A stretch of 64,000 bases of DNA from Neoarius graeffei (lineage: Eukaryota; Chordata; Actinopteri; Siluriformes; Ariidae), in assembly GCF_027579695.1 (NCBI RefSeq), contig NC_083596.1:13682798-13746797 (forward strand), given 5' to 3'. Positions 52,979 through 64,000 of this stretch are shown one piece after another. The position numbers and the translations under genes are program-made. Below the pieces are notes generated by a model. That model was not told where the DNA came from, searched no databases, and saw only the letters and a program-made list of their open reading frames with translations. Numbering within the stretch: position 1 is the first letter of the stretch; each line of letters begins with the position of its first letter.

Positions 52979-54758
52979 CAGGCCTAGACATTAAGCATTT
53001 ACCACTGGTGGCCCATTGGGCCAGTGGAATTGAAAAGTTACTGGCCCAAATGGAAAATGTGGTGGCCCGAATGGGCGCGGTACCCGAACCACAGCTGCCG
53101 CAGGCAGCCGCTGCAAGCACCATAGGTGCTTGCACAAAGAGGGGGGGGTCCGGGGGCCCTCCCCTGGAAAACTTTGATTTTTCAATTCATATTCGTGCAT
53201 TCTGGTGCATTTTAAGGTGAAATTAATGAAAATAAGATTATTCATATTTTGCTAACATTATTATATCTTTATTGTTTGTTCACATTGATATTTTGTTTGC
53301 ATTTCTTGTTCTATCAATTTCTTAGTTACATTTAAAAATTTCCTTTGTTCTTGTTCTCTGTTTGTTTAACACATGCTGTTGATTACTGTTTTACATTAAC
53401 AATTGTTTTTAGAATAAGCTAAGTTTTGCCTCACCATGCAACTAACTTGTTTATAGAATAAGCTTTGCCTGTAACCCACCCTGTGTGATGTAGACACATT
53501 TTCCTTTTTTGTCATGGTTTCAACTTTGGCTCATATATTCTCAACATTGTAGATATTGAATTCGCAACACTGTAGATATTCTAATAGAAATAGAGGTACA
53601 ATGAACTTTTTACATACACCTTTATATAATCACCACAAGACACACACAGGCCAGTCCCGAGTCTGGATGAAAGGTGAGGGTGGCATACTAACCCTCATAT
53701 GCTGGATTTAAATGGGTGTTTTTATTGCCCATGAAGAAGTTTTATTTCTTAATTAATAAAATATCATGAGAATCACTGACAAACCAAGGGTGGACTTTGG
53801 GGAATAATCTAGTGAGATTTTTGCAAAGCCTTACCTGCTCGGGGGTGATTTATAACCCTAATTACCTGTTAATTAGCTAATTAACAGGAATGCTCAGGTG
53901 AGCCAAAAAGGGGTGAAAATGTTTGGTTTTTTTAATAAGACAAGATATAAACACCAAATTTTCAGGATATGTCCTTGGGGGAAATAGTAATAAATTTTTG
54001 CAAATTCAGCTCATTTGCATAAACCGTTGCCATGGCAACAGCAGATACCCTAGCGACTGGGGGTATACTGGGTTTAGCATGGTCTGGTTGTACCAGAGAG
54101 GGTCAGAATAGTTATTATTTTTGTTGTAATGAACTAATGTAAACCTAGTTTGGCTATTTTGATAGATTTCATCATCTTTGGATATTTGAATAATATAATA
54201 TATGGGATCAGATCTAATTTACCACATTATTTTATCTGTTCTTCTATTTCAGTCATAATAACCAACATTTATACTTAATTCTTGAATCACTAAAAGTTGA
54301 TACACATGTAGCCATATTTCTTGGCAGTGTATCCTGAAATTTTGATATTAATATACAAAGTCTGAACGATTTTACACCATCTGAAGCTAAAGCGCGTGTG
54401 TTGAAATGCTGTTTTACGATTTGGCGAGTTGTAAACCGAGCGTGACGTCGCGCGCTCTGATTGGCTGCCGAGTTCAAAATGAAGCCAGACATCTCCGAAG
54501 ATGCACGAAGACGACACACTCCTGCCGCGGAGCGGAGGATGACAAAAACAAAGATGGCGGACCTCGTATCGAAAAGGTGCATTTTACGAACAATTTCTTC
54601 ACAATTCTGGGTAAAATATGGGTAATAAAATTTAATTTGTATCGAAAACGTACTGGCCCGCCCGGGCCACTGTTTGGCCAAACTTAGTGGCCGGAACTGG
54701 CCCGAAAGACGTAAAAAACACCGCCGGGCCATCGGGCAAGTGCTAATGTCGAGCCCTG
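52979..54758. mobile_element. 1.8-kb TIR element with 5-bp target duplication
   Basis: Inverted ends CAGGCCTAGACATTAAGCA and a right end TGCTAATGTCGAGCCCTG, flanked by GTATC at 52974-52978 and 54759-54763. Both subterminal regions are full of TGGCCC/GGGCCA palindromes. Five-base duplications and CAGG ends leave hAT-like, Transib or Ginger-like as options. The GC-rich right half has AAAATGAAGCCAGACATCTC near 54476 and AAGATGGCGGACCTCG near 54551, which look like 5' exon material. No transposase recognised. Confidence 0.65.
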
Positions 54759-55494
54759 GTATCACAATGACCAAGTTTCAGCGGGAACTAAATTTCACCA
54801 GTTTTATGAAATCGAAAGGCCATCTACTTTTAAGTGACACCCCTGGAAGCCCCGCCTTCCCTCCATCACCGCTGGCTAAAAGATTAGTAATAGTGTAGTG
54901 TGTCTTAGGGCTGTTTCTTTGCTCCTTGCCCTGCGTTTCATAATATAACTGGGTAAGCTGGCTCAACCTGTGTATGTGCAATTATCATGAATACGTTAAT
55001 AAAGACACAGAGGAGGGAGTAAAGAAACAGCCCCAATCCACACTACAATATTTTAGACACTTCTTTTCCAAAATGAAAGGTGTGCTGATGCGGCGTCTTT
55101 GTAGCACCATTTGTGTCTGCACGCTGAAACTGCGGATAATGAGATCTAGGGTTGGGGTTAATTATCACTCGTGGGATCACGATGGAAGTCTTTCAAAAAT
55201 ATCACAAACATGTGTGATATGATTATGGATCATCAATATTGTATTTTGAGTGGTGTTTTGGAGATGAGACGCAGCACGCACACCAAACATTTCCAAATCG
55301 TATTTACAAATTTGATACCGGAGGTGCAAATTGAGTTTCGTTAACCGGATTTGTAAATCTGAGATGTACACAAAAACAGTGTAACATCTTCACTTTCTAT
55401 TAAGGTAAATGTAGAATGTTTTTGCGTTCATTCATGTGAAATGAAATCGGGTAATATCCAGCTTGGCTGACTGATGTTAGACAAATATCATATA
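54759..55494. other. unassigned; contains inverted AAAGAAACAGCCC pair
   Basis: GGGCTGTTTCTTT at 54908 and AAAGAAACAGCCCC at 55020 could form a 100-bp hairpin or be the ends of a small element. A frame to 54898 (TMTKFQRELNFTSFMKSKGH) is not recognised. Confidence 0.35.
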
Positions 55495-56112
55495 CAACCC
55501 CGATTCCAAAAAAGTTGGGACAAAGTACAAATTGTAAATAAAAGCGGAATGCAATAATTTACAAATCTGAAAAACTGATATTGTATTCACAATAGAGCAT
55601 AGACAACATATCAAATGTCGAAAGTGAGACATTTTGAAATTTCATGCCAAATATTGGCTCATTTGAAATTTCATGACAGCAACACGTCTCAAAAAAGTTG
55701 GGACAGGGGCAATAAGAGGCTGGAAAAGTTAAAGGTACGAAAAAGGAACAGCTGGAGGACCAAATTGCAACTCATTAGGTCAATTGGCAATAGGTCATTA
55801 ACATGACTGGGTATAAAAAGAGCATCTTGGAGTGGCAGCGGCTCTCAGAAGTAAAGATGGGAAGAGGATCACCAATCCCCCTAATTCTGCGCCGACAAAT
55901 AGTGGAGCAATATCAGAAAGGAGTTCGACAGTGTAAAATTGCAAAGAGTTTGAACACATCATCATCTACAGTGCATAATATCATCAAAAGACTCAGAGAA
56001 TCTGGAATGTTCTATTCTGAATAAAATATGGAATTTTGAAACTTCCACATCATTGCATTCCGTTTTTGTTTACAATTTGTACTTTGTCCCAACTTTTTTG
56101 GAATCGGGGTTG
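55495..56112 (+). mobile_element. Tc1/mariner-type deletion derivative
   Basis: Inverted ends CAACCCCGATTCCAAAAAAG and CTTTTTTGGAATCGGGGTTG (with TTGGGACAAAGTACAAATTG inside) sit at TA. 618 bp long. It keeps the first part of a transposase (55858-56024) and has lost the rest. Confidence 0.88.
55858..56024 (+). pseudogene. transposase N-terminal helix-turn-helix
   Basis: MGRGSPIPLILRRQIVEQYQ, KGVRQCKIAKSLNTSSSTVH and NIIKRLRESG form the first HTH (PAIRED-like) of a Tc1-type transposase, followed at once by FYSE and a stop at a deletion joint. The catalytic domain is missing. The frame is also open upstream from 55803, but Met at 55858 matches the usual start of this protein family. Confidence 0.78.
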
Positions 56113-56116
56113 TGTA

Positions 56117-57593
<1,477 letters not shown>

Positions 57594-59101
57594 AATATCA
57601 TCATCAAACTTAGTGGCTGTTCTGTCTTAGTTCTTCACCAGGTATGTCTTCCACCTTTCTACCTTCATTTAGGTTTCAACAGAACTTCCCAAAGACAGTG
57701 AGGTCGTAGGTCGTCTTTTTTGTTGTATTTTCTGCCCTTTGCTCCTCAATAAACTGCTGGATTTGCTCAGCGTTAGCAACAGTTACAGGTTTTCGGCTTT
57801 CTTCTGGAAAGTTATTTTATTTTGTCTTCATCAGGATAGTAAAACTCGCTTTCGCTGTGAACACTGTCATTATCGCTATCCATGCTGTAAAATTAATGCT
57901 ATTGTACTGAGAAATGCGAAAATAAATGTTGACAAAAAATTGCTACTGTGTTTGTTGTTGTGAACGAGCGAGTCGCCAAAGGTCCGTATCGCGGGATTCC
58001 GGACCGCTCGCGAGCCAATCGGAGCGCATAATTTAATGGAAGCCGGACTGCGAAAAAAATAAATAGTGAATATCATTCATTCATTTATTTATTAAGGATG
58101 CATTGGCCACTGACATTTTTAAGCTGCGAAAAAAGATAAAATATTCCACACAAACAAGCATTAAGATTTAATTAACAAATCTTTATTGTGCTTTATTTCA
58201 CATTGGGGCAATTCCATGTAAATGTCAACCTCACCATGCAAAAATAAAGCAACATGTAATACATCAAAACCACTCCCAGAGATCTCACCTAGGCCTGTAT
58301 TTTACAGATGTGAATAAGTTGAACCAATTTGTAACCAACCTAATATGTCACTGTCAGTCTTTTTCTTATAATGTAAAACCCAAGCTAAAATCAACTTTGA
58401 TCATGTACAATTCTATATTATTGCCACAAGCCACAGAAATGTATGCAAAAATCCACAAAACAGCAAAACAATAGCCATCCTAAATATTATTTAAGAACTT
58501 TGATAGTTTTAGCTGATATTTAGAGAGTTTTTCAAAGGGTTATGGTGGTTAAATTGCTGATTTTCTAAACATACGCCATGTCTATTTCAGACGCGTCACA
58601 TCCATAACGGAATTTCGTCACATCCATAACGCTGACTTTTCCTTCCGAAACTCTGCATGAAATACAAAATATTTTAAACAAAGATTTTTTAATATTCACC
58701 TTGGACCCCTCTATCAAATGGATCTCTCCATTTCGACATTAGGTTTACAATTTCACAGAGTTTGATAAAAATGTAGTCACCCAAGAAAAGTGATACTTTT
58801 TCTGTCACATCCATAACGCATCTTTTATTGGCATTTTCTGGCATGCCCTAGATGTACTATGGGAATTGTTCTTGTTCTATCACTTCTCCAGTATGGTACA
58901 GCCTTAAAATATGCAACACCTGTTTAAATACTGGGAGACAATAAAACATGCACTGGGTCATTTGTTGCCATTTTGAGTTCAAGTGTCACGTCCATAACGC
59001 TGGAATTGCTCATTAACAAGTTAAGTTCATAAGTGATATCAAAAAGTTATGGCATATAACTGATAATTGCTAAAATGTTAAACACTTGTATTGACTGATC
59101 T
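57594..59101. other. unassigned; four GTCACATCCATAACG motifs
   Basis: No gene recognised. The 15-mer GTCACATCCATAACG occurs at 58595, 58617 and 58804 and once with one change at 58985. A GC-rich patch near 57965-58030 has TCCGTATCGCGGGATTCCGG. Poorly kept transposon is possible. Confidence 0.4.
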
Positions 59102-59114
59102 TGATTCAGACCAT

Positions 59115-59480
59115 CTCATCTCATTATCTGTAGCCGCTTTATCCTGTTCTACAGGGTCGCGGGCAAGCTGGAGCCTATCCCAGCTGACTACGGGCGAAAG
59201 GCGGGGTACACCCTGGACAAGTCGCCAGGTCATCACAGGGCTGACACATAGACACAGACAACCATTCACATTCACACCTACGGTCAATTTAGAGTCACCA
59301 GTTAACCTAACCTGCATGTCTTTGGACTGTGGGGGAAACCGGAGCACCCGGAGGAAACCCACGCGGACACGGGGAGAACATGCAAACTCCGCACAGAAAG
59401 GCCCTCGTCGGCCACGGGGCTTGAACCCGGACCTTCTTGCTGTGAGGCGACGGCGCTAACCACTACACCACCGTGCCGCC
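59115..59480 (-). mobile_element. Mermaid-type V-SINE, full length
   Basis: Perfect 13-bp duplications TGATTCAGACCAT (59102-59114, 59481-59493). Variant GTAGAACAGG; body lacks one GTGAGTGTGAAT unit. Confidence 0.96.
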
Positions 59481-59493
59481 TGATTCAGACCAT

Positions 59494-60359
59494 TACTAAA
59501 AAAAAAGTCTGCATAAGTTAAATGAGCAAAAATTAAATTACTACATGTTCCTAAATGTCAAGAATTTACTGAACAACTTCTGGGCTCCAGGTGTAAATAT
59601 TATTATATGCTTTTCATCCTCACTTCTGAATTTTACAATTAGTGTGATAAATTTGCAGTCAAGGGAACCTTAATTGAAAGTGTTTCCAAAACATAATCCA
59701 CTATGGAAGAGGAATTAACCATGTCTGAGATACATTGGAGCGCAGATCCAATAGTGAAGTGCGTTTGATCAAACTGTTTCATGCACCGTGAGGTCTACAG
59801 ACAGAATGCATTTTATCTGACCCGTTCAAACTGCAGTGCTGAGGCTCTCAACACCTGGCATCGTACCCTTCATGCCGGCTTTAACTTGGAGCTCGGAACA
59901 AGCTTTGGAATTGTACCTCCTGTTGACCTTGGGCCATTCCGGTTTATAAATTCAGAGAAGACTTGAAGCATTCTCACCTGTTTGGAAAATTGCGGTTGTA
60001 AAATATTTTTTTTTTGTATCGTAGCATCTGTTTCCAACGGTTACTTTTGTGCATGTAGCCAGCTATTGGAAACAGTGGAGTGTGTTTACGATCAGTAGCG
60101 GTGATGGATATGACGGAGACAAAAACAATCTTCAGTTCAGCCTTGAATAATCTCCTTGTAACAGTTGTTCCAGCGTTGTATAAGTATTGACAATACCGCT
60201 GAGCATGTTGCAGAGGTGTTTTACAATTTGTCATGTTCCATCTGACACAATTCAAACATAACGTACTTCCTTGAGAGGAGGTCAAAAGTCAAAGTCCTTC
60301 CCGTACCATTCATGGCATGTTTGGCAGCGCCGAGCTCTGTTTCGTAGCCCTCGGCCTCT
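59494..60359. other. no recognised feature
   Basis: A frame at 59781 (MHREVYRQNAFYLTRSNCSA) is short and unknown. Confidence 0.4.
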
Positions 60360-60554
60360 CACCTATATTACATAGCTAGGGTTACAGTGGGGGCTAGTCC
60401 TCTGGTAACCGTGAGAGTTTGACTCCACACTCGCATCTGTATTGCAGCGTGCCTTGTCAGAAGGCACCATTTTTATGATGGTCTTTGGTATGACCTGACC
60501 ATGAGTAGAACTCACAATCTCTCGATCGAGAGGTGGACACGGTAACCATTAGGC
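60360..60554 (-). mobile_element. tRNA-derived SINE, third type
   Basis: On the minus strand TGGCCTAATGGTTACCGTGT (A box) and GATTGTGAGTTCTACTC (B box region), then GGTCATACCAAAGACCATCA and GGTTACCAGAGGACTAGCCC, ending CCCTAGCTATGTAATATAGG. It directly abuts the hAT derivative at 60555. Confidence 0.75.
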
Positions 60555-61514
60555 CAGTGGTTCTCAAACTTTTTTTCACCAAGTACCACCTCAGAAAATA
60601 CTTGGCTCTCCAAGTACCACCATAATGACCAACATTAAAATACAGTAGCGTAGTAGGCCTAAGTATTCATTAAAACAAGGCGGAGGTTTTATTTAACAAG
60701 TATATTTAATATTGTTGGCCACTGTAACATTACGCACAGTACTTTGAACAGTAACACTGTGTTTAAATATAGGAAAATAAAACACTGTACTTAAATAATG
60801 AATCAAATAAAATTAATTGCACATAAAAGTGAAATAAACGTTGTACTAAAATAAATATTACAGTTCTTAAAGATTAAATGAAAATGTACTTAAAAGTTAA
60901 ATTACTGTACTTAAATGTTAAGTAAAAAAAAAGTACTGTCCCCGCATACAACACACTGCGGCCTGGGCAGCTCCTCTGTCCCGCTCCAAATGAATCCCAG
61001 TTTTATGTATTTTTCGTCATACTTCCTCCTTACTGGTTTCTGACGTTTGCTAGCAGTTCTGGGGCTGGTTTTGCCACTGTCGTTAGCATCTGCGCTCGGC
61101 TCACACACGTCCTCTTCAGTTCTCCCTCTCTCCTGATCCACGCTCCCATTCGCGGATTTAAGCTATGACAGTAATTTTGTCCTACTCGTCATAACTAGCA
61201 AAGCCACCTCCACCTTTTCCCATCACAGCCTAGTCTACCAATGGCGGATAACCGTCTGTCAGAGGAACCGGCGGGAATGCGTACGTACGCTACGTATGGC
61301 TACCCAGAAGCACTTGCAAACTTTTTTTAAAATTATTAACTTAATTTGTATCTCCTTTCATTTTCTTGTCATCGGTTGTTAAGATATTTTCATCCATTCG
61401 GATATTATGGATAATATTTCACGTTTTATTTTATTTTTTGAATTTTATTTATATTTAATTAAGTGATTCTTTGGCGTACCATTAGAATGGAGCCCGCGTA
61501 CCACAGTTGGTAGG
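60555..61514 (-). mobile_element. hAT derivative with BED-finger fragment, copy 2
   Basis: CAGTGGTTCTCAAACTTTTT at 60555 is the intact end. The other end is altered: GGCGTACCA, then a 15-base insert, then CGTACCACAGTTGG, without the last dozen bases. Opposite orientation to copy 1 and near-identical over about 900 bp, including the internal deletion joint. Confidence 0.85.
60911..61191 (-). pseudogene. hAT transposase N-terminus, copy 2
   Basis: Same peptide as at 4304-4606: RRKYDEKYIKLGFIWSG, LPRPQCVVCGDS, then STFFLLNI and stop. Here CGDS keeps the residue expected for a BED finger, where copy 1 has CRDS. The Trp codon in the upstream KLLSWLKS is TAG, so translation from the upstream Met stops early and only Met in MDQERGRTEE could start the rest. 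The finger's second half and the catalytic domain are absent. Confidence 0.75.
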
Positions 61515-61985
61515 CTTGGACCCATGAACCGGTTTTGATTCAAAACTAAAACCCGTGGTTTTATTGTCCGCTCTTTGGTTCTCCCTCAGACATTAGACAT
61601 TGCCCTGTTATATAGGTACTAGTGTTCCAGAGAGGTCACCAAATCCCAAAAAGTTGCATCTTTTTGCGTCTCTCCAGTCAGCACTTTGTAACAGTCAGAG
61701 GATAAGGTTCTAAGTTTCAGTTTTTATCTTCACACTGGAAAACTTTGCCGTTTCTCAATAACACAAGCTGCTTTTTTTTTTTTTTTTTTAAATTATTATT
61801 ATTAATGTAAAGAAGGCCAGAAAGGTAAGCGATAAGAAGAACCAAATTAAACATACATTACCTATAACCTGAGAAAAACTATGGTATGTTATTCTTTAAT
61901 AAATGCCTTTTGTAATGTTTTGTATGTTGCTGTGGCGTAAGGGGAATCAAGCACTATCGCAGGTGCTGTTTTCGGGAAATAATCA
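61515..61985. other. no recognised feature
   Basis: Unique sequence with a T run near 61771-61790. Confidence 0.4.
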
Positions 61986-62175
61986 TTACAGGCATTTTGC
62001 AGACACTGTTATCCAGAGCGACATATGACATACCCCGAGCAGCTTGGGGAGCAATAAGGGGTTAGGTGTCTTGCTCAAAGGCACTTCAGCCATTCCTACT
62101 GGTCCAGGGAATCAAACCAGCAACCTTTTTGGTCCCAAAGATGCTTCTCTAAGCATTAGGCCAAGGCTTCCCCCA
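61986..62175 (-). mobile_element. tRNA-derived SINE, copy 2 of the 14116 type
   Basis: Reverse of the 14116-14310 family: GAATCAAACCAGCAACCTTT (B box) and GCATTAGGCCAAGGCTTCCC (A box), with GGTGTCTTGCTCAAAGGCAC. It ends with AACAGTGTCTGCAAAATGCC on the minus strand, the tail also seen at 46621. Confidence 0.75.
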
Positions 62176-62588
62176 TTCTTAAGTTGATTTCTAATCAACT
62201 GAAATTTGCTTTCTGTTGGGCTGCATTACACCACCATATTGCTGATTATTTTTCTAGAGCAGCATATTTTATTCCTCACTTAGGCCACACCAATTCGATT
62301 AGTTGGTCCTCGGAATCGCCGCTTGGAGAAAATGCAAAATGAAAGAAAAATTCTGAAGACTGCAGGTTGAGGTCACGTGACGTCGAAAACCAATCAAATC
62401 GCCCCTTTCACTTTAGATAAAGACTTGTGGAAGAAACATACCTGTGGAGGGGAATCCTGCAAAGCCTGTGTTGGTTAGGATATTCAGCGAACAGAAGCGT
62501 AAAATCTTTGACAGGCGTGTCGAAATTCAAGAGGGCACGTTGATGAATATTCATCTCTGTTAAATTGATCGCGGAGTTTGTCACATAG

Positions 62589-63479
62589 TAGCCTGGCAAG
62601 CCAGACTAAATGTGAATATTTAGTCTGGCCTCGATCCGTAGACATTTCCGAAGGGGGTGGGTGGAACAAACCGCTGTCTTTCAAACTGTCTCTGTGCGTA
62701 TAGGCCAACGCTCTGACCAATCAGCGCAACAGTGACTGTGACATAGTCAGAGCGACAGAAAGGAGTGGGGGAGACCTTGAAATAAACAATTTTTCAAAAT
62801 GCGTATTAATTAATAAACAGGTTCTAGATATTAAGAAGTTTGGAGATAATGACCACAAGTTTGGAGTCTGTACCACATACACTCTTCCCCCCCCCCCCCC
62901 AAGTGTTTTTCAAGGGTTTGCTTAAACTGTTTTTGAGAGTTTTTATTTAGTGGTGTTTGGTGAAATAATTTCCCTTAAATTTAAAATAACGGGAAAATAA
63001 GAAACAATCAAAAAGTAATGTTTCAAAGCTGTTTATTAATTCTTCGTACTGCACAAACTAGCCCCATCCTTTTGGCTACGAGCGGAGCCAGCTGGTAGAT
63101 CAGACTTTTGCCATAGCCGGTCGGCAAAACAGCGAAAACGTCCTTCTTGAAAAGGAATGAGCGGAGAGCCTCTTCCTGCTCAGGTTTCAACGAAAACTCC
63201 AAGTCTAATTCTTCTAAAACTGATTCCAAAGCGGAGTCAAACGCGCGCTGTTCACTAGCCGTAGCCATCTTTCCTGCTGCGCTTTCTCCAGCGTCGCACA
63301 GCTTTGTCGTCACTCCTGCAAAAGCCCGCCCAAAGAATCCAAACAAAAACCTTGCGTTGTGATTGGCGGGCACGATTTGATGCCTGGGGTGTTTTTGTTT
63401 ATATGGTGCGAGGCTAGACCCACTCGCTAGGCAAAAATATTTTTGCCCGCTAGGCGGGTGGGTCTAGTTTACTAGGCTA
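62589..63479 (-). mobile_element. 891-bp TIR element carrying a helicase fragment
   Basis: Flanked by 9-bp duplications GTCACATAG (62580-62588, 63480-63488). Ends TAGCCTGGCAAGCCAGAC and GTCTAGTTTACTAGGCTA are inverted repeats. Next to each end is a hairpin: CCAGACTAAAT with ATTTAGTCTGG on the left (about 62600-62628) and GGCAAAAATATTTTTGCC on the right (63430-63447). Nine-base duplications fit Mutator-like elements; an 8-bp hAT or P-type duplication is also possible if one base matches by chance. The encoded piece is not a transposase. Confidence 0.8.
63023..63373 (-). CDS. RecQ-like helicase N-terminal fragment inside a TIR element
   Basis: Minus-strand frame of 116 codons, with a second in-frame Met at codon 36 (63268, MATASEQRAF) as the more likely start. 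FSLKPEQEEALRSFL is a Q-motif-like segment and DVFAVLPTGYGKSLIYQLAP contains helicase motif I (Walker A, PTGxGKS), in the order and spacing of RecQ-family DNA helicases. After LVAKRMGL the similarity ends in VCAVRRINKQL and a stop; AATAAA overlaps the end of the frame. Motifs Ia to VI, including the DEAH box, are missing, so no helicase activity is possible. A dominant-negative or regulatory role is speculation. The frame is intact and is shared with the diverged copy at 51401, so it belongs to the element. It is either a captured host gene 5' part or the 5' end of a larger helicase-encoding transposon. Confidence 0.7.
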   Translation of the reverse strand: MPANHNARFLFGFFGRAFAGVTTKLCDAGESAAGKMATASEQRAFDSALESVLEELDLEFSLKPEQEEALRSFLFKKDVFAVLPTGYGKSLIYQLAPLVAKRMGLVCAVRRINKQL

Positions 63480-63803
63480 GTCACATAGGCTACCGTCCGC
63501 ATATCTGGTGAAACAGCGCAATCTTGTCGTTCTAATGCTTTTAGTCACAAGACTGTTGTTTCAGACTTTTATTTTCAATTATCCTTAATGCATACCGTAT
63601 GGGTGGAAATAAGATAAGCTATTAAAAGAGCCATATGAAATTTGTAACAATAATGTATTGTCTTTGTTTTGTTTCTCTATTATGAAAGCCCTCTATTTCC
63701 ACCGCTAACTTTACCATCAGAGCATTTTTTTTTTCCGCTCGCTCGCTTCATGTTTTTCCTGAAAAAAATCTGAGAACCAACTAATTAAATTGGTGTGGCC
63801 TTA

Positions 63804-64000
63804 ATATTAATAAAAATGTAATCAAGAATTCCCACATTTCATGTTTATTTCCAAGCTAAACTCAAACCTAAATGAACTGACACCTGACAGCAGAGTAGTC
63901 AAATCCTGCCTCTTTTGCTTGGAGCACAATTGTGTGGTTTTTTTTTTTTTTAAGTATTTACCCCTGCAGTTGAAATATTTTGGAAAGCATACTTATAAAT
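63804..64000. other. no recognised feature
   Basis: AT-rich end of window. Confidence 0.4.

Larger units (their letters stand above)
62283..63800. mobile_element. Harbinger-type MITE holding the helicase-fragment element
   Basis: Inverted ends GGCCACACCAATT and a right end AATTGGTGTGGCC, with further match GATTAGTTGG against CCAACTAATT, flanked by TTA (62280-62282, 63801-63803). About 620 bp without the insert. Non-coding. Confidence 0.85.

Noticed and set aside
54253-54774. 173-codon minus-strand ORF
   Set aside because: Lies over the end and GC-rich part of a TIR element, with no recognisable domain and low-quality composition.

Overview
This 64 kb window looks like teleost nuclear DNA, probably from an ostariophysan and perhaps a catfish. 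The main evidence is about twenty copies of a tRNA-headed V-SINE of the Mermaid/DANA type, many Tc1-like, hAT, Harbinger, piggyBac-like and Kolobok-like DNA transposons, long CA/CT/TA microsatellites, and a single-exon FLRT gene. No bacterial, organellar or viral sequence was recognised, and no LTR element.

Host genes are few. The one complete protein gene is flrt1 (9080-11173, +): 697 codons in one exon behind a splice acceptor at 8929-8930. A second host gene is proposed from short but specific evidence. At 49410-49418 the codons for Met-Glu-Lys are followed at once by a consensus splice donor, just downstream of a GC box and a heat-shock-element core. From memory, fish Stip1 (Hop) begins with MEK, and human STIP1 lies downstream of FLRT1/MACROD1 on the same strand as FLRT1, so this may be stip1 exon 1. 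No later stip1 exon and no macrod1 exon could be found.

The rest is mostly transposons inserted into one another. Region 1-1.65 kb holds Tc1 copies stacked in an older TIR repeat. Region 3-8.6 kb holds a hAT derivative with a BED-finger fragment, a TIR repeat carrying what looks like a first exon with a splice donor, a 737-bp near-perfect palindrome, a TA microsatellite and a LINE tail. Region 16-18.6 kb is a THAP/TTAA (Kolobok-type) element holding two SINEs and a Tc1 deletion derivative. Region 26.5-30.5 kb is a host repeat holding a SINE and a Harbinger deletion derivative, followed by a Tc1 copy. Region 30.6-35.5 kb holds a SINE split by a Harbinger MITE, then a retroelement-like repeat split by a piggyBac-like MITE (itself holding a SINE) and by a second Harbinger MITE. 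Region 35.7-38.1 kb is an old tandem array of roughly 42-bp units split by a SINE and a Tc1. Region 44.5-47.9 kb has hAT fragments and a LINE 3' end. Region 51-57.6 kb has a helicase-fragment element, a 1.8-kb element with 5-bp target duplications and two Tc1-type elements. Region 60.3-63.8 kb has a SINE, the second hAT derivative and a Harbinger MITE that contains an 891-bp TIR element carrying the N-terminus of a RecQ-like helicase.

The most unusual items are the helicase-fragment TIR element with 9-bp target duplications (a second, diverged copy lies near 51.4 kb), the TIR repeat with a first-exon-like ORF, the hAT derivative whose two copies share one internal deletion, and the split tandem array. 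The flrt1 neighbourhood (about 8.6-13.7 kb) is almost free of insertions. All family names rest on recalled motifs, TIRs and target-site duplications read by eye; none was checked against a database.
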